Origin: Symbiodinium kawagutii
Lineage: Eukaryota; Sar; Dinophyceae; Suessiales; Symbiodiniaceae
Direction of reading: 5' to 3'
Assembly (NCBI GenBank): GCA_009767595.1
Contig: VSDK01012287.1
Location: 385,294-449,293, forward strand
Length of the DNA stretch: 64,000 nucleotides
A program made the position numbers and the translations under genes. Within the stretch, counting starts at the first letter, position 1, and each line of letters opens with the position of its first letter. Below the pieces are notes generated by a model. It did no database searches and had not been told where the DNA came from. It worked only from the letters and a program-made list of their open reading frames with translations. Below, piece after piece: positions 24,479-35,964 of this stretch.

Positions 24479-24770
24479 AGTTGGTTCCACCATGTTAACT
24501 GGTCAAAATGGGTGGGTCTTCATAATGAACAATGTTCTGTGACCCATCCAACATCATGAAACCAACCTGTATCAGGTGGGTTTGGCCTGGGGTGTACCAT
24601 ATCAATTTGGTACCTCGTGGTTCAGCAGCTTCGAGTAAAAGATGATGGTTGGGAGGGAGGGATGACATGACATGAGCGAGTGTTATCAATAATAAGGTGG
24701 AAACATGTGGAAAGGATGACCAAACTTCAAAACAAGGGTCCTCTTTTGCTCAGCCCAAAAGCGCCCCTAG

Positions 24771-24910
24771 GTTTGGTGTTCTACGAGTGCCGTTCCCTGG
24801 AGCGGCGCTTTCAGACCACTCGGCTGCCCCTGGTGCCCAGTGGTTCCGGTGCCCGTGATGTGGCCGTGGCATCGGAGGAGCATAGTTCAGCTGAAGAATT
24901 GCATGGGTAG
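24771..24910 (+). CDS. Exon-like island, possibly terminal
   Basis: Acceptor GCGCCCCTAG, then GLVFYECRSLERRFQTTRLP and ARDVAVASEEHSSAEELHG, ending in TAG. Unknown protein, just downstream of the retrotransposon. Confidence 0.45.
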
Positions 24911-25136
24911 AATCTGAAGGCCGGGAAGAAGACCAGATTTCGAGAAACTATGTGAGTATCATTAGAATCAAAACTTAGGGGAAATGATGATGATCAACCA
25001 TGTGGGTATCATTAGAATCAAAAAAAAATGATAATCAACTATGTGGCTATTTGTAGAATCCACATGGGAATAGACTCTGCTCCACAATGGAAATCCCTGG
25101 AAATCCTTATTCACATCTAGTGTTAGCAAGCAGAAC

Positions 25137-25271
25137 CAATTTTTGAGACAGCTGCAGGAGCAAAGAAGACGGTCAGACGATACGCAACTGGAAACATTGG
25201 AGGAGAGTTACTGGGAGAAAGCGTCGAAAGATGGCAATCGCGAGCCCCACTACAGGAGAGTTGCAGAGTGA
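25137..25271 (+). CDS. Exon-like island, coiled-coil-like
   Basis: Reads QFLRQLQEQRRRSDDTQLET then SYWEKASKDGNREPHYRRV and stops with TGA at 25269. It is strongly helical and charged. The opposite strand is also open but has a less protein-like composition. Confidence 0.45.
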   Translation, partial: QFLRQLQEQRRRSDDTQLETLEESYWEKASKDGNREPHYRRVAE

Positions 25272-25499
25272 AGTTGCACTTGTGCAGCTGTGTCTTGGGG
25301 TGAAAGTGCTGGCGGTTCCCAATGGCCAACCAAAATGGACAAGTGAGCATTGGTAACCTTTGAATCTAGAATCCCGGTTGACAGAGATTCCAAGGGATTG
25401 CAACAACCTCCATAGCAGTAAGATCAAGAGGCCCGTGGAATGGTGCTGGGTGTTCATTTGTAACATAACAGCTGGTAATCATGGCTACAGGAGCCCTTA

Positions 25500-25635
25500 C
25501 CCGGGATCCACCTTGGTTTGGGACTTCGGGAAGCTGGAGATTGAAGCTGTGCAGAAGCTGCTGAAAGAGTTGGAGGACCATTGCAGCTCAAGTGTTGAAA
25601 CACCTCCAGCATCTTCGACCACTAATCCATGGAGC
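25500..25635 (+). CDS. Exon-like island
   Basis: Encodes STLVWDFGKLEIEAVQKLLK and ELEDHCSSSVETPPASSTT. An amphipathic helix is followed by a Ser/Thr/Pro linker. Right border uncertain. Confidence 0.45.
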
Positions 25636-25745
25636 CAGCTGGTTAATCATGGGATGATCATGGGTCCATCATGGTTGATCATGGGATGATCATAGTTGAT
25701 CATGGATGATCATAACATATCATAACCATGATGGTTGATCCATAT
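25636..25745. repeat. Imperfect GATCATGG tandem/palindromic repeat
   Basis: Repeated units of ATGGTTGATCATGGGATGAT with internal dyad symmetry (TGATCA). Confidence 0.8.
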
Positions 25746-25813
25746 TCATGGCAATGATTCATTCATGCTACCCAGAGAACTCCAAGATGTGCCGAGAGAG
25801 CTCTTCGTTGCAG

Positions 25814-25903
25814 GTCTTTCGACAGGAAGTGACGCAGGCATTGCCAGGCTACTATGTCTTCTTTGACGAAGGGGCATTGCACGTGCCTGGGAGGTCGCGA
25901 AGA
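25814..25903 (+). CDS. Exon-like island
   Basis: Acceptor CTTCGTTGCAG, then VFRQEVTQALPGYYVFFDEG and ALHVPGRS. It stops just before MITE copy 3. Confidence 0.4.
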
Positions 25904-25905
25904 AT

Positions 25906-26006
25906 GGGTGTTTCTCAAGCCATAGGGAACCCAAATCATCCATCTAATATATGTTTTCAGTGATAAACCAAACATTTTTTGGGTACCCCTATTTGGAGAG
26001 AAACCC
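25906..26006 (+). mobile_element. MITE family A, copy 3
   Basis: GTTTCTCAAGCCATAGGGAA to GTACCCCTATTTGGAGAGAAA, same orientation as copy 1, with a diverged left end. Confidence 0.85.
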
Positions 26007-26906
26007 AAATGTTGACAAAGCAAAGAAACCCGAGTCCATGGCACTAAGTGGTTCTACTAGCGGGCGTATTGGGGATGTTGGAAACATATAGAAACAGATC
26101 ATGAAGCCCATTGAACCCCATTCCAATTATTTTTTTTGGAATCCAGCAAAAACGATGTGCCTTGAGAACAAGTGCTTGAAATCTCGAACGGCTGATTCAG
26201 CCAAGCCCGCCATAAAAACCCATGATTTTCCACGGTGGCAAACTGTTCATGCCTGCTCAGCTATTGCTTTCTGGGCCTGACAGGTCACTGCTGAGGTTCA
26301 ATTGATTTCCTATCTATTCAAGTAGCGGGTATCACAACCCGTCACAACCCATGAGATCAGAATGCCTGCGGTCAATCCAAGCTGTACCGTTCTCGGGATT
26401 TTTGGATCCCGAAGAGTCAGCAATCAGGTCACGATCCGAGGGATGCAATGACCGCTGACCATGGCCGTGCTTGGAAAATATGACCCACTTGTCAGTGCTC
26501 CGAAATCATGCTGTCGGACGTGTAAACCAACAGGAAGATTGCACATCTCAAAACCGAGAAAATAGGTAGAACAGAAGTGAAATAGCTGCAGAAACTGCAT
26601 GAAGAGTGATGAACGTGCTTTGATTGGTTTTTGAAAAATGTTTTTTTTTTTTGACTCTCTTCTTTTTGACAGCATGAGATGTGCATGTCTTCCATTTCCA
26701 GGGGAGTCAATCAACCACAAAAGCGTTTCCGCGCCACTCGTCGTGTGGAGTCTCAGAATGATTGCAGATGGCAATTGCAGTGGCCCTTTCCACAGCCTCT
26801 ACCCCCCACAGGCCAATTAACCGTTGGTAGATGTTTGTCCGGTATTGCCTTAGACTGGGCTACAGAAATAGGGTCACCCACAACTCATCTCAGTGTCCTT
26901 GTGTAG
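26007..26906. other. No clear gene
   Basis: Contains a T-run at 26640-26651. Otherwise mixed sequence without convincing exons. Confidence 0.4.
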
Positions 26907-27001
26907 TTTACCCGATCCATCCTGACGCCCAGAAAAGCGACGTGAACTGGACGTACCAACTCTTGAAGGTGGCTCTGGGCGAGACGGTGTCAGTTGTTCA
27001 T
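26907..27001 (+). CDS. Exon-like island
   Basis: Reads PIHPDAQKSDVNWTYQLLKV then GETVSVVH, ending at CAT|GTCAGTATG. Function unknown. Confidence 0.45.
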
Positions 27002-27105
27002 GTCAGTATGTGCATGGATGGTTGGAACGAAGCAGCTTCCCCACCAGTGCAGTGGTAGACATTCATCAATTATCCACTTATTCGGTATCAGTTTGTTATA
27101 TAGAT

Positions 27106-27276
27106 AGTGGGCTGCTACTGCAAACAGACATTAGGACAGAACCACCTAGTACTGTAAGTGAGTGGTAAACCCTTTATACGCATTTTGGAAACATGATGCA
27201 AAGGGTTTACCACTCACTTATATGTAGTACTATGCGGTGGTTCTGTCCCAATGTTTGTTTGCAGTAGTAGCCCACT
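27106..27276. mobile_element. 171-bp foldback element with about 70-bp arms
   Basis: AGTGGGCTGCTACTGCAAAC... on the left returns inverted as ...GTTTGCAGTAGTAGCCCACT on the right. The arms (27106-27175, 27200-27276) are nearly complementary along their whole length with a 24-base loop. It has the structure of a foldback MITE, or of a locus that could give a long hairpin RNA. Confidence 0.9.
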
Positions 27277-28108
27277 TTGTTAGAGTATTAATGAACACAT
27301 GACATGGCACTCAGGAATGAACGCCATGTCCATGGTAGATTCAATCCACGGGATCCTATGTATATTTGCGTCAGGGGTCAGAGCAATTTGGAGCTATGTT
27401 TTGCCTAGTTGCTTATTCCAGGCACCATGAAATGCCATGAATGAACCTTTCTTATCCTTTCTTTAGTTGTCTTGTTGTGGTATTTATTTGTCTGCAGTTT
27501 GCAGAATGAATGTTGTGAGATTGTAAATATCAAACAATAGTAGTGTTCACCAAGGCAAACAAATGCTGCTCAGTGTTGACACTATGACAAAGACCATCAA
27601 TTTGCCGGTAAATAGCTGAACCACTTCTCCTATACATCAGCCATCATCAGGCTGCACCTGGTTCAACGCTCCCCAAATTGTGCGCCGTCGCAGCGTCGCT
27701 GCGCAGTGAACTCTGACGGTACCTTTGACTTCCCCGTGGTTCGGCGCGCATTGGTGGGCAGCCCCAGCGATGGGCGGGGCCAATCACAAGGATCACAAGG
27801 TGTTGAGATCTGTGCTGATTCGATCAGCGAGCAGATCTCATGGTCACTTGAGCATGGCCAGCGGTGTGTTGCACGGTGAGGGGGTACCCGCCAGCAGATA
27901 GAATTCCATGGTGTTCAGTTCCTGAGTTTCTTAAGCACGGATAGCTGTCTGAAATCTTCACCTTGTGTTCGTCCTCAGAACACATCAAGGCCATCAAACT
28001 TGTTTCGGTGTGGTTTCCCGCAGGAAGCAGGAGGCTTGGAACCTACCATTGAAGTGGCACTAAGTTTGGGTGTACACCGTTTGTGCGCACGAATAATCAG
28101 CACAACAG
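27277..28108. other. No clear gene
   Basis: Includes a GC-rich patch at 27680-27800 (CGCCGTCGCAGCGTCGCTGCG) with no long open frame. Confidence 0.4.
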
Positions 28109-28331
28109 AATGCGTAGATTGGGCGGGCCCAAGGCCGAAGAAAGATTGGAAGAGGAACGGCAGCAAGAGGAACCAGTACCAATGGAGCAGCAACTGGTAA
28201 AGGAGAACCTGAAACGCCAAGTACCGTGCTTCATGCATGTCCGGCCAAGCCCAACGGCTGAATTCCCAACTAACTCCAAGATTCACCGCGCATCTCCCTT
28301 TTCACGGTCTTTGATCTCTTCCAAATATAAC
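28109..28331 (+). CDS. Exon-like island, Glu/Gln-rich
   Basis: After CAACAG the frame reads LGGPKAEERLEEERQQEEPV then QQLVKENLKRQVPCFMHVRP, up to TAG near 28334. A clear charged helix; unknown protein. Confidence 0.5.
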
Positions 28332-28760
28332 TAGTGCTTTGGAGCAGCTACATTAGTGCTGTATTCAGCCAGGGTTTTCACGATGACTGACGATGGCAAT
28401 ATCCAGAATTTCTAGACTACTCCTGACCTCAAAATTTGGTATTTTCGTGTATTTTCGTAGCAGGGCAACTATGGTGCTTTTGGATATACCATGTGCATGA
28501 ACATCACCATTTCTTGCCGCAACTAATGACCAAGAGAGTAGATGAGAATAGTGAATGTGTTAACTACTGTCAAATGAAACTGGTTTGTGAAGGACTTACT
28601 GTTCTAGTTCTACTCCATGCTTTTCGAAGTGGCCATGGGTGAAACTTGATGGGCGACCACTTGGGATAAGTATAAATTCTTTGGAGTCTAGAGTCCACCA
28701 CCAATGACTTCGGGGGCAGTAGCGGCATGTGACAAGCATGTCGTGGAGGATCAGCTGCAG

Positions 28761-28944
28761 TCGTGTCTTGGGGGCCCCAGATCCAGCCACCGCTGGCAGC
28801 CAGGAGAAGCCAACTCTGCCCATCGGCAACGACCTCGCTGACCCCCAGGACCGGGCAGCCGCAGTGGGAGCCGCAGTGGCACACCTCGACACACCGAGAT
28901 CAAGGCTGGGGAAACAACCAAGTCCAGCCAGTTGGAAGGCTTGA
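28761..28944 (+). CDS. Exon-like island, possibly terminal, Ala/Pro-rich
   Basis: Acceptor CAGCTGCAG, then LGAPDPATAGSQEKPTLPIG and DLADPQDRAAAVGAAVAHLD, ending in TGA at 28942. High GC and good composition. Confidence 0.5.
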
Positions 28945-28979
28945 CACATGTGGAAAGTCCTTGGTGATATGTGGTGATA

Positions 28980-29035
28980 ATGGTTGGATTATGTTGGAAT
29001 ATGTTGGAATATGGTTGGAATATGCTTGGATCATG
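28980..29035. repeat. Short TTGGAATATG tandem repeat
   Basis: About four imperfect units of ATGTTGGAAT / ATGGTTGGAAT. Confidence 0.8.
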
Positions 29036-29136
29036 AGATCATTTGATCTGAAAAGCACCTACCTGGCACGAGAGATTGTCCACAGGTCTGGAGGCCTTTG
29101 CTTCTCAAAATTTGAAATTTGATGCGATTCTTGCAG

Positions 29137-29258
29137 GTTTTCAGATGTCCACCTTTTTGGGTCACCAATCCGATGAAAATGTCCAATTTCTCTTCACGCT
29201 GCAGCCTCTCCATGATTCCTTGGTGATGGCGCTGGCCAGCATCCTTACCATGGGTTGA
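29137..29258 (+). CDS. Exon-like island, possibly terminal
   Basis: Acceptor GATTCTTGCAG, then STFLGHQSDENVQFLFTLQP and LVMALASILTMG before TGA. Function unknown. Confidence 0.4.
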
Positions 29259-29564
29259 TAACCAGTCTTCGGTTTTCGTGGCATTTTGACTTGCAACCCC
29301 TTTGTTTGTTTTGTGTGAAGAATGGCACTTCCTCTAACGATAATTTGCCTTCACTGATAAACCTTCTTTTTCAACGGCTTCTTTAAGCACCGATTGCACA
29401 AAATTACTTACTATCAAGAGCAATCATCCACCATCAATACGTAGAGACGGAATGTGCTGTCTATATCTGTAGCAATCATCAGCCGTCAATAGGTGGAACA
29501 GGAATGTGAAGAAACATTAATTCTGAGACCCATCACCCCATTTTAGTTGGCCAAAGGAATCCAT

Positions 29565-29675
29565 ATGGTTGTGGGTCAAAACCCCGTACCCCTGGTTCCC
29601 CATCATCAACCATTGTTTCCCTTATTATTGTTGGTCATTATCCCCCATTATTGGTTGGTTAATATTGACCCATAG
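29565..29675 (+). mobile_element. Repeat family C, copy 1
   Basis: Bounded by GTGGGTCAAAACCCCG and ATATTGACCCATAGCCA, with internal ACCATTGTTTCCC and TCCCCCATTATTGG. Two related copies lie at 32945 and 47240. Confidence 0.8.
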
Positions 29676-29902
29676 CCATATGACACCATGACATACCCTG
29701 ACGATTTGTTCATTGCGCTAGCCACCAGTATCCACTGATGTTTGGCCTAGCAAGCTGCGTTCAGGTCGGAGTTCAGATGTCGGAGAACGGCGGCAGCTCA
29801 AGGCTTGCCGCGGAGATGGGTGCAGGTTTTGGCTTGCGGTTGCCAGGGATATGTGGCTTCGAATCAATAGAAACAAACGATATTGGTAGGGATACGCATG
29901 AG

Positions 29903-30003
29903 GGTGTTTCTCAAAATAGGGAACCCCAAACATGGTTGGATTGTTACCACAAATGGTTTATACTAAGGATGATTTCGGGGTACGATTTTTTGTGAGAAAC
30001 CAC
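29903..30003 (-). mobile_element. MITE family A, copy 4
   Basis: GTGTTTCTCAAAATAGGGAA to GGGGTACGATTTTTTGTGAGAAA, inverted relative to copy 1. Confidence 0.8.
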
Positions 30004-30557
30004 CATTTCTGGGATCCCTAGTCAAAATAGCAAACAGAATGGTTAACACTGGCCAACATCACGGTGAGCAGCAAGCAACAAGCAACAAGAATGATAGCAT
30101 GGGAATGACCACCATAATCGAAACACGGTGATAGTGAGCAACTAATGTCTCGCATTATTATGCCGTCCAAGTATGGATTGCTCTGGTGGATTGATAGTTA
30201 TTGTCATTGTTGATTGTAGCCGCAAGTGCACTGAACAACAATAAATGACTGTCAACCAATATCGTACTGATGAACCCTACTGACAAGTGTGAGTGATGGG
30301 GTAATAACAGACACAACAAGCATATGTGAACTAAGAGTCAACCAACAACAATAAGTGACCAAATGGGATAATCATGCGAATTGAACAACAACAGTCTATG
30401 CCAGGCGATGAATTTGCTGCCCCCTCTCCTGTGTCGTGACGGGGAGGATGTCTATCCAGTAGAGGTGACCATGTTCCCTTATGTTCTGTTGATATCTTAG
30501 CTTACCTGAGGGTGAAGAAAACACATCTACGTTTGAATCAGTTCATTGTTTGGACAG
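30004..30557. other. No clear gene
   Basis: Short direct repeats of AACAACAATAA(A/G)TGAC and AGCAAGCAACAAGC. No exon seen. Confidence 0.4.
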
Positions 30558-30690
30558 TTCAACTACTGATGAGCAGCCAGTCACGGGCACCAATGGGCTG
30601 GCGCAGTTGATGACGGTCAAGATCAACGGCTGGTCTTGGAGTATGTTTGCTGATGCGGGTTCAAAGGAAGACCTGAAACAAATACATTTA
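30558..30690 (+). CDS. Exon-like island
   Basis: Reads DEQPVTGTNGLAQLMTVKIN then WSWSMFADAGSKEDLKQ after a GGACAG acceptor. Good composition; unknown protein. Confidence 0.45.
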
Positions 30691-30710
30691 TGTAAGACAT
30701 AAACATCGTC

Positions 30711-30775
30711 ATTGCAAAGAACATCTTTCGTCGTCCAAAGCCGAACCTGAACGTCGAAAGATGTTCTTTGCAATA
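30711..30775. repeat. Hairpin with 20-bp perfect arms
   Basis: ATTGCAAAGAACATCTTTCG and its complement CGAAAGATGTTCTTTGCAAT are separated by 25 bases. Confidence 0.9.
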
Positions 30776-31170
30776 ATTGAAGTTTTTTTCCTGGAATGTG
30801 CTTTATTTGATGCCTCATCATAATATGTGCTCTCAGTTTTGTATCCCAGATCTTCCAACAATCAAACGTTTCCCAGTTGTATTCATACCTCAGTCCCTGG
30901 AAATCCACATATCATGTTTGCCTATGTTTGCCTTGACAAGCATTGATTTGGGGAGTGAAACTATGTGTCATCTATCATTTACACGTCGGCATGTCAGTGT
31001 GGACAGGAGCAGCCCCACGCGAATGCGGCAGAACTCCATCATCGACCAGGCAGTGTGTTGCGTTTCTGCATGGTGTCCCATCCAAAATGTGCGACGAACC
31101 TCGATATGAACCTGAGATTCATGAAAATCTAGATGGCCCACGTGAAGTTACCATGAAGTTACCGTTTTGT

Positions 31171-31262
31171 GGTTTCTGAAACTGGGGGGGTGGTACGCCC
31201 AAATTATCTAATGTTAACCATTTATAGTTGGTAATAAACCAACCAGTTTGGGGGCACCCCTT
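31171..31262 (+). mobile_element. MITE family A, copy 5 (right end degraded)
   Basis: GGTTTCTGAAACTGGGGG at the left and CCAGTTTGGGGGCACCCC at the right. The terminal TTTTGAGAAACC is lost. Confidence 0.7.
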
Positions 31263-31349
31263 TGCTCCCTAGGCTTCAAAAAACACCATTTTGTTGGTGG
31301 ATGTTGGTGGCCAATGGTGGCCATGGCTACGCATTGGAAGCCTTTGCAG

Positions 31350-31419
31350 CTGGCAGAAGCCACTTCACAGGTTCGCAGCCAGACCAGCGAGAAGATTAGG
31401 CGCCTGCCAGCAGACTCCG
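31350..31419 (+). CDS. Short exon-like island
   Basis: CCTTTGCAG acceptor, LAEATSQVRSQTSEKIRRLP, then a GT donor at the start of a GGT repeat. Confidence 0.4.
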
Positions 31420-31420
31420 G

Positions 31421-31560
31421 TGGTGGTGGTGTTGGTGGACTAGTAGGAGTAGTAGTAGTTATTGTTGTTGTAGTAGGAGGAGGAGGAGGAGTGGGAGAAG
31501 GAGGAGTAGAAGTGGGAGTAGGAGTAGGACTAGGAGCAGTAGTTCTAGTAGTTTGAGTAG
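31421..31560. repeat. GGT / GTA / GGA trinucleotide repeat
   Basis: Purine-rich interrupted triplet array. The apparent Gly/Val-rich frame is an artefact. Confidence 0.95.
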
Positions 31561-32944
31561 TCCATAATGTAGTCCTCGTAGTCCTCGTAGTACTGCTTCT
31601 GTAAGAGCAAACGCAATTTCAAGAATGGCAATAGTGATGCAAGAACCTTAATAGTGGTAGCAGTGGTTAAAGTGGTAGTAGTGCCAATAGCGTAAAAGTA
31701 TGTAAAAGTAATAATAACAATGTTCCTTCATTTTTTGATTGGGACATTCGGTTTTTAAAACAAGATAAATGGAAAATAGTGGAAGGGTCAACATCGTGGT
31801 TGTGGATCCACCGAAGTCAAGAATGGACAATCCATGTACGCTTTGGGCGGACCCCCACGCCCTGGGCAGCCTTGGGATGGGATACCCCATGCAGCAATCT
31901 CATGTTGTTTTGCTCCCGGGCTTAGCCTTTTGCATTCAGATTCTCATTCATAAAATCTGTAGCAAAATTTTCGAAGGATCAGAAATCTGTAGAAAACTTG
32001 TCGACTGGAGATCGAATTTTAAAACTTGTCAATTTACCTCCATAATATGGAATGCTTATTGCGGATCTCCCAGACTTGCCTTTGCCATTTGGCAGGTCAC
32101 TTTTCCAATCATTCTCAACCAGTTATAAACCAGAGGCTAACGCCCGTCAGCTTTTTTTTGCATGGAACAAGTTGTGCTTCTGACTGGAGGCGCAATTCAC
32201 CCAGTTTCTGTTCTGAGGCCGCTTGGGGATCCTGCCGTGAGGAACCACATATTTTTGACCAGTTGTACTGTTGCATATTGGGATAACAGCACACAGGCAC
32301 ACAGCATGTGCTTGCATCATGGTTTGCAGGGGGTGAATTTGTTGGCACATTTTCTTTGTTATCGGTGATTTTATCATCTATTAAAAATATCATAAATACT
32401 ACATCTTGATTTGTATCTTATTTGCATATGATAGGATCATCCTATGTGTTGGTCATTTTATCATCTTGCTACAGTACTAGCAGAGGTCTCTTCTCAGTCA
32501 GAGATAAACAAGTTGAAGTCCTTTGCACGTTTTGCATGAGCATATCCCAGAAATCAACACAGTCAGGACAGAGTTGTTGACCCCTCAAATTGGAGCCAGG
32601 TGTAACACATAGGAGAAAGTTAAACCCTGAAATTGGATCCAGGTGTTTCCTTTGTATCCAAACAGGGACATGAAGTTGGACCGACAGCGCAAAATGTGGT
32701 CCATAAAAAACACCCCAAAATGATGATGCAGTCAAGAAACAATCCATATTTGATAATACATTCAAACAAGAAAGCATCCAAATTTGATTTGTAGAATCAC
32801 CGGCTATCAACATTGGTCGTTCGTTGAGAGCTGTATCTTTCACTAATCAGTGATCATTATTTGTTGGTAACCACTGGACGTAACATGAAGCAACCTTCAA
32901 CCAATGTTGGAATCCACTCTGCGAAAGCATCACTGCGAAGCCAA
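31561..32944. other. Mostly non-coding
   Basis: Possible short + strand coding at 32162-32260 (VVLLTGGAIHPVSVLRPLGD), but it is weak. The rest is AT-rich with TAG/TAA triplet repeats. Confidence 0.35.
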
Positions 32945-33075
32945 GAGCCAGGTGGCTGTGGGTCAAAACCCTGCACCCCTGGTTCCCCTGTCATTAACCA
33001 TTGTTTACCCTATAGTTTGTTGGTTATCATCCCCCATGGAATTGGTTGGTTAACTGCTTGACCCATAGCCAGGTG
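32945..33075 (+). mobile_element. Repeat family C, copy 2
   Basis: GTGGGTCAAAACCCTGCACC to TGACCCATAGCCAGG, with the same internal ACCATTGTTTACCC and TCCCCCATGGAATTGG order as copy 1. Confidence 0.8.
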
Positions 33076-33243
33076 GATGATTTGGATCCCTTCTGCATGG
33101 CGGTCGACTGATGGCAGTGGTGCGCTTATGCGGTCCCAAGCGCAGGCACCATGAAATCACCCCGTGGGGTTGTCACAACACTTCGGCAGGCAACTTGGCA
33201 CGCAACCGTGTGCAAAGGGAATCCAGGGAACTTTCCGACATGG

Positions 33244-33348
33244 TGGTTTCCCAAGCCATATGGAACCCTGTAAATGGTTGGTTTATTACTATATAAATTG
33301 GTTAATAAAGGATGACTTTTGGGGTACTGTACCCCTACTTTGAGAAAC
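33244..33348 (-). mobile_element. MITE family A, copy 6
   Basis: GGTTTCCCAAGCCATATGGAA to GTACCCCTACTTTGAGAAAC, inverted orientation (GGTTGGTTTATTACTATA core). Confidence 0.85.
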
Positions 33349-34637
33349 AGCCCTATGTTTGTGATGGAAATAATCTCATCATGAGATTCGTTCTTCAACA
33401 AACATTGGCTCCCCACTGCTGGTGCCTTCAATGCTTTTGCGGTTGACCTTGCAGACTATATCGCTTGCTGAGCGGGGGTGCCTTTGCATCCCAACTCACC
33501 ATTTTTCCATGAGCGGTTCCCAAAATTCCCGATGAAATTAGGCTTTTCATCTGGATCATTTCATTGAATAGGAATTCTACTACCTGCTGGATTGATTGAG
33601 CTTTTTAACTACAGTCATGATGGAAGAACCATTGTAAACCATCTTGACAATCATGAACTGCCGGACTTCACATTGTCAAACTTACAATGATAGATTAAAT
33701 GGCTTGTGACCAGGTGTAACAAATGGATTAATCCACATGTGATGGCTTTGGAAGCCGCTCCAGTGGTTTGAGGTAGCCGCCGCCGGTCTTTTGAAGTAGC
33801 CGCCATGGCGGCAGATTTTTTGATTCTTGTGCCAGAGGTTCAGGAACCTGCCAAGCTATGATGGATGATCCATGAAGTAGCAAATTGATATCATTTTAAT
33901 TCATCCACCATTTTAACATAGGATGCGGCGTTGGTTTCTGACAGATCTCTGAGTGCGTTTGGATGGGTTGATAGTAAACTTCTCCCAAGGAGACAGGAAA
34001 AAGATCCAGCAGCTGAACCAGTTGTGGAGCTCTGAACTGTGCAGATCATTCAGTCATGGGCCACAGATTCGAAATCTTTTGCACTCTTATGATGCGAATG
34101 ATAGCAGTGTAATGAACAGCTGCGAACTGCATACATAAACATGTATGAAATTAGCATTGATTTCTTGCCGAACCTTCATTTCGCTTCAACAGAAGAGAAC
34201 CAACCCACTTTGAAAAATCATGCGCGACCGAAGCTTAGCCATAAGAAATGACAACTTGATATCTGCGACATCCTGGGACCCCAAGTTTCTTCCGTCCTTC
34301 TCCAGAGAAACAACATGCTGCTTCGGGAAACAAACAGAGGCAACATGCTTCCTGATAGGAAACTTTTGTAATGTTGAACAAGCAATAGTAAAGCGCTTGC
34401 AATAGCTGCAATTAGTTTACTATTGGTCGACCAACATGATACTTCTTTCATTTGAGTCCAGTCAGCGGCGACATGACGCATGTCTAGTGGTGAACGCCAG
34501 ACCCATGGTTCCCCTCATCGCGCCTCGACAGCCCCTGAATCCACAGCGTCCTGGGGATGGGTCGAACGTTGCGCTGCACCAGGAGGCGTAAACGTTGGGA
34601 GATAAGAAGGTAGACACATTGACTACTGACGAGGTAG
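33349..34637. other. No clear gene
   Basis: A short GCCGCC-rich duplication (GTAGCCGCCGCCGG / GTAGCCGCCATGG) at 33773-33812. No convincing exon. Confidence 0.4.
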
Positions 34638-35070
34638 ATGGTTGAAGCGATGAGTAGAACTGGAAATTGGATGAAACTGCAGGAATTCAAATTCAGAGAT
34701 CGGGGTCGCCTGAAGCTGTTCAAATGTATGCCGTGCTGCCGTGGACTGCAGTCGTGGTCCAAGGGGGGCACACAGCAAAGATCAGCAAAGTCTGGGTCTG
34801 AAATTAGCATCATGCCACATAGAACCCATCTAACCAGCTTTTGGCCATGGAATGCTGAGGAAACATTGTAGATCCAAGGCTGCAGAAATGACATCTGAGT
34901 CCAACTGGTCCAACTGCTTTACCATGTTTCACAGGATCCTTCCATATCCTCACCAATCCATCAACGCAACTAGGAGACTGCGGGGCAGCTTGCCCTCAGG
35001 GCGTCGGCCAAATCTCACCGGATCTCAGCCTTTGATGACCTGGGCCATGTCTCCGGCTTCGCAGTGGTGA
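34638..35070 (+). CDS. Possible exon segments, low confidence
   Basis: Two + frames look weakly coding: KLQEFKFRDRGRLKLFKC near 34675 and LRGSLPSGRRPNLTGSQPL near 34978. Splice sites are not resolved, and a minus frame is open over the first. Confidence 0.25.
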
Positions 35071-35861
35071 CCTATGGGTCCTGCTTGGGCAGCCCAGGGA
35101 GGGAACTGTGGCATGGCCGAGCTGAGCGGATGCAGAGGCATTGCCAGCTCAGACGCAACTCATCCTCAGCAGCATGAGTATCATCATTATTGGTAGAACT
35201 CACATTTTCAAACATGATCATATCAGCATATGTTTACAACTCATATTTGTATCATATATTCATGAGAATGCCATGATGATCCTTATGATACGATGTTTAC
35301 CATCATGATTTCATTGCCAGTGGATTGTCGCTGCATCATGTCCTTCTCATCAGCATCAGGTGGGGTTGCCAGCACCAAGGTGCTTGACCGCGGTGCCGGA
35401 CCACGGTGGACATGTGCCTTGCCTTGAGGATCTAAGTCTACACCTATCAGATCCTATCAGTGCCTAGTGCCTGGGGGAAGGTTGAAGAGACTTAGGTGTA
35501 ACTCCTGTGTTTGAGTACTCTATTCATTTTTATTCACCTCGATTATCCTTTATTGTTTGATTCAGCAAAAGGTTGATGCATTCAGGAGATCGCCCCTGGC
35601 ATGGAAGATTTGATTCACAAACACTTACAGACAGACCAAGCACGACCTCCTGCTGGGTTGGCTACACTTGGGGTTCTAGGTGAGGACGGAACAGTGATTC
35701 CAACTTCTTGACCCTGTCTCGAAATGAATCGACCTTCCTCCATCTTCCCCTCAGCCCCAACTTCTTCGACTCAACTTCTAGCAGCTGTCATTGAGCTGTA
35801 GGTCCAGCGCGCTGTGCAGATGCATCTGCGGCACCGGCAGCCAGAAGGTGTGGCAGGGTGG
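35071..35861. other. No clear gene
   Basis: ATCAT/ATGAT-rich stretch at 35170-35340 and otherwise mixed sequence. Confidence 0.4.
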
Positions 35862-35964
35862 TGGTTTCTTAGAATAAGGGTATCCATTAAATGGTAGTTG
35901 GTTGAATTACTAAAAATGATTACAGCATTCATGGATTATTTGGGGGTCTCCTATTTTGAGACAG
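35862..35964 (-). mobile_element. MITE family A, copy 7
   Basis: GGTTTCTTAGAATAAGGGTA to GGGGTCTCCTATTTTGAGA, inverted orientation and diverged. Confidence 0.75.

Larger units (their letters stand above)
17500..24520 (+). mobile_element. DIRS-like (tyrosine recombinase) LTR-less retrotransposon
   Basis: The order is gag (17783), methyltransferase-like/RT/RNase H protein (19370) and tyrosine recombinase (about 22794), all on the + strand. YR instead of a DDE integrase and no protease motif that I can see place it in the DIRS/Ngaro order. The frames are long and the catalytic residues intact, so it is young. The outer limits are not defined. A 14-nt inverted match (CCACCCATTTTGAC at 17537-17550, complement at 24502-24515) may belong to the terminal inverted repeats. 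Confidence 0.85.

Noticed and set aside
17500-24520. Classification as Ty3/Gypsy or Copia LTR element
   Set aside because: No LTRs, no protease motif and no DDE integrase seen; a tyrosine recombinase with the R-K-H-R-W-Y set is present instead.
31421-31556. Gly/Val-rich frame resembling a glycine-rich protein
   Set aside because: Triplet repeat with no codon variety; only the short part before 31420 looks coding.
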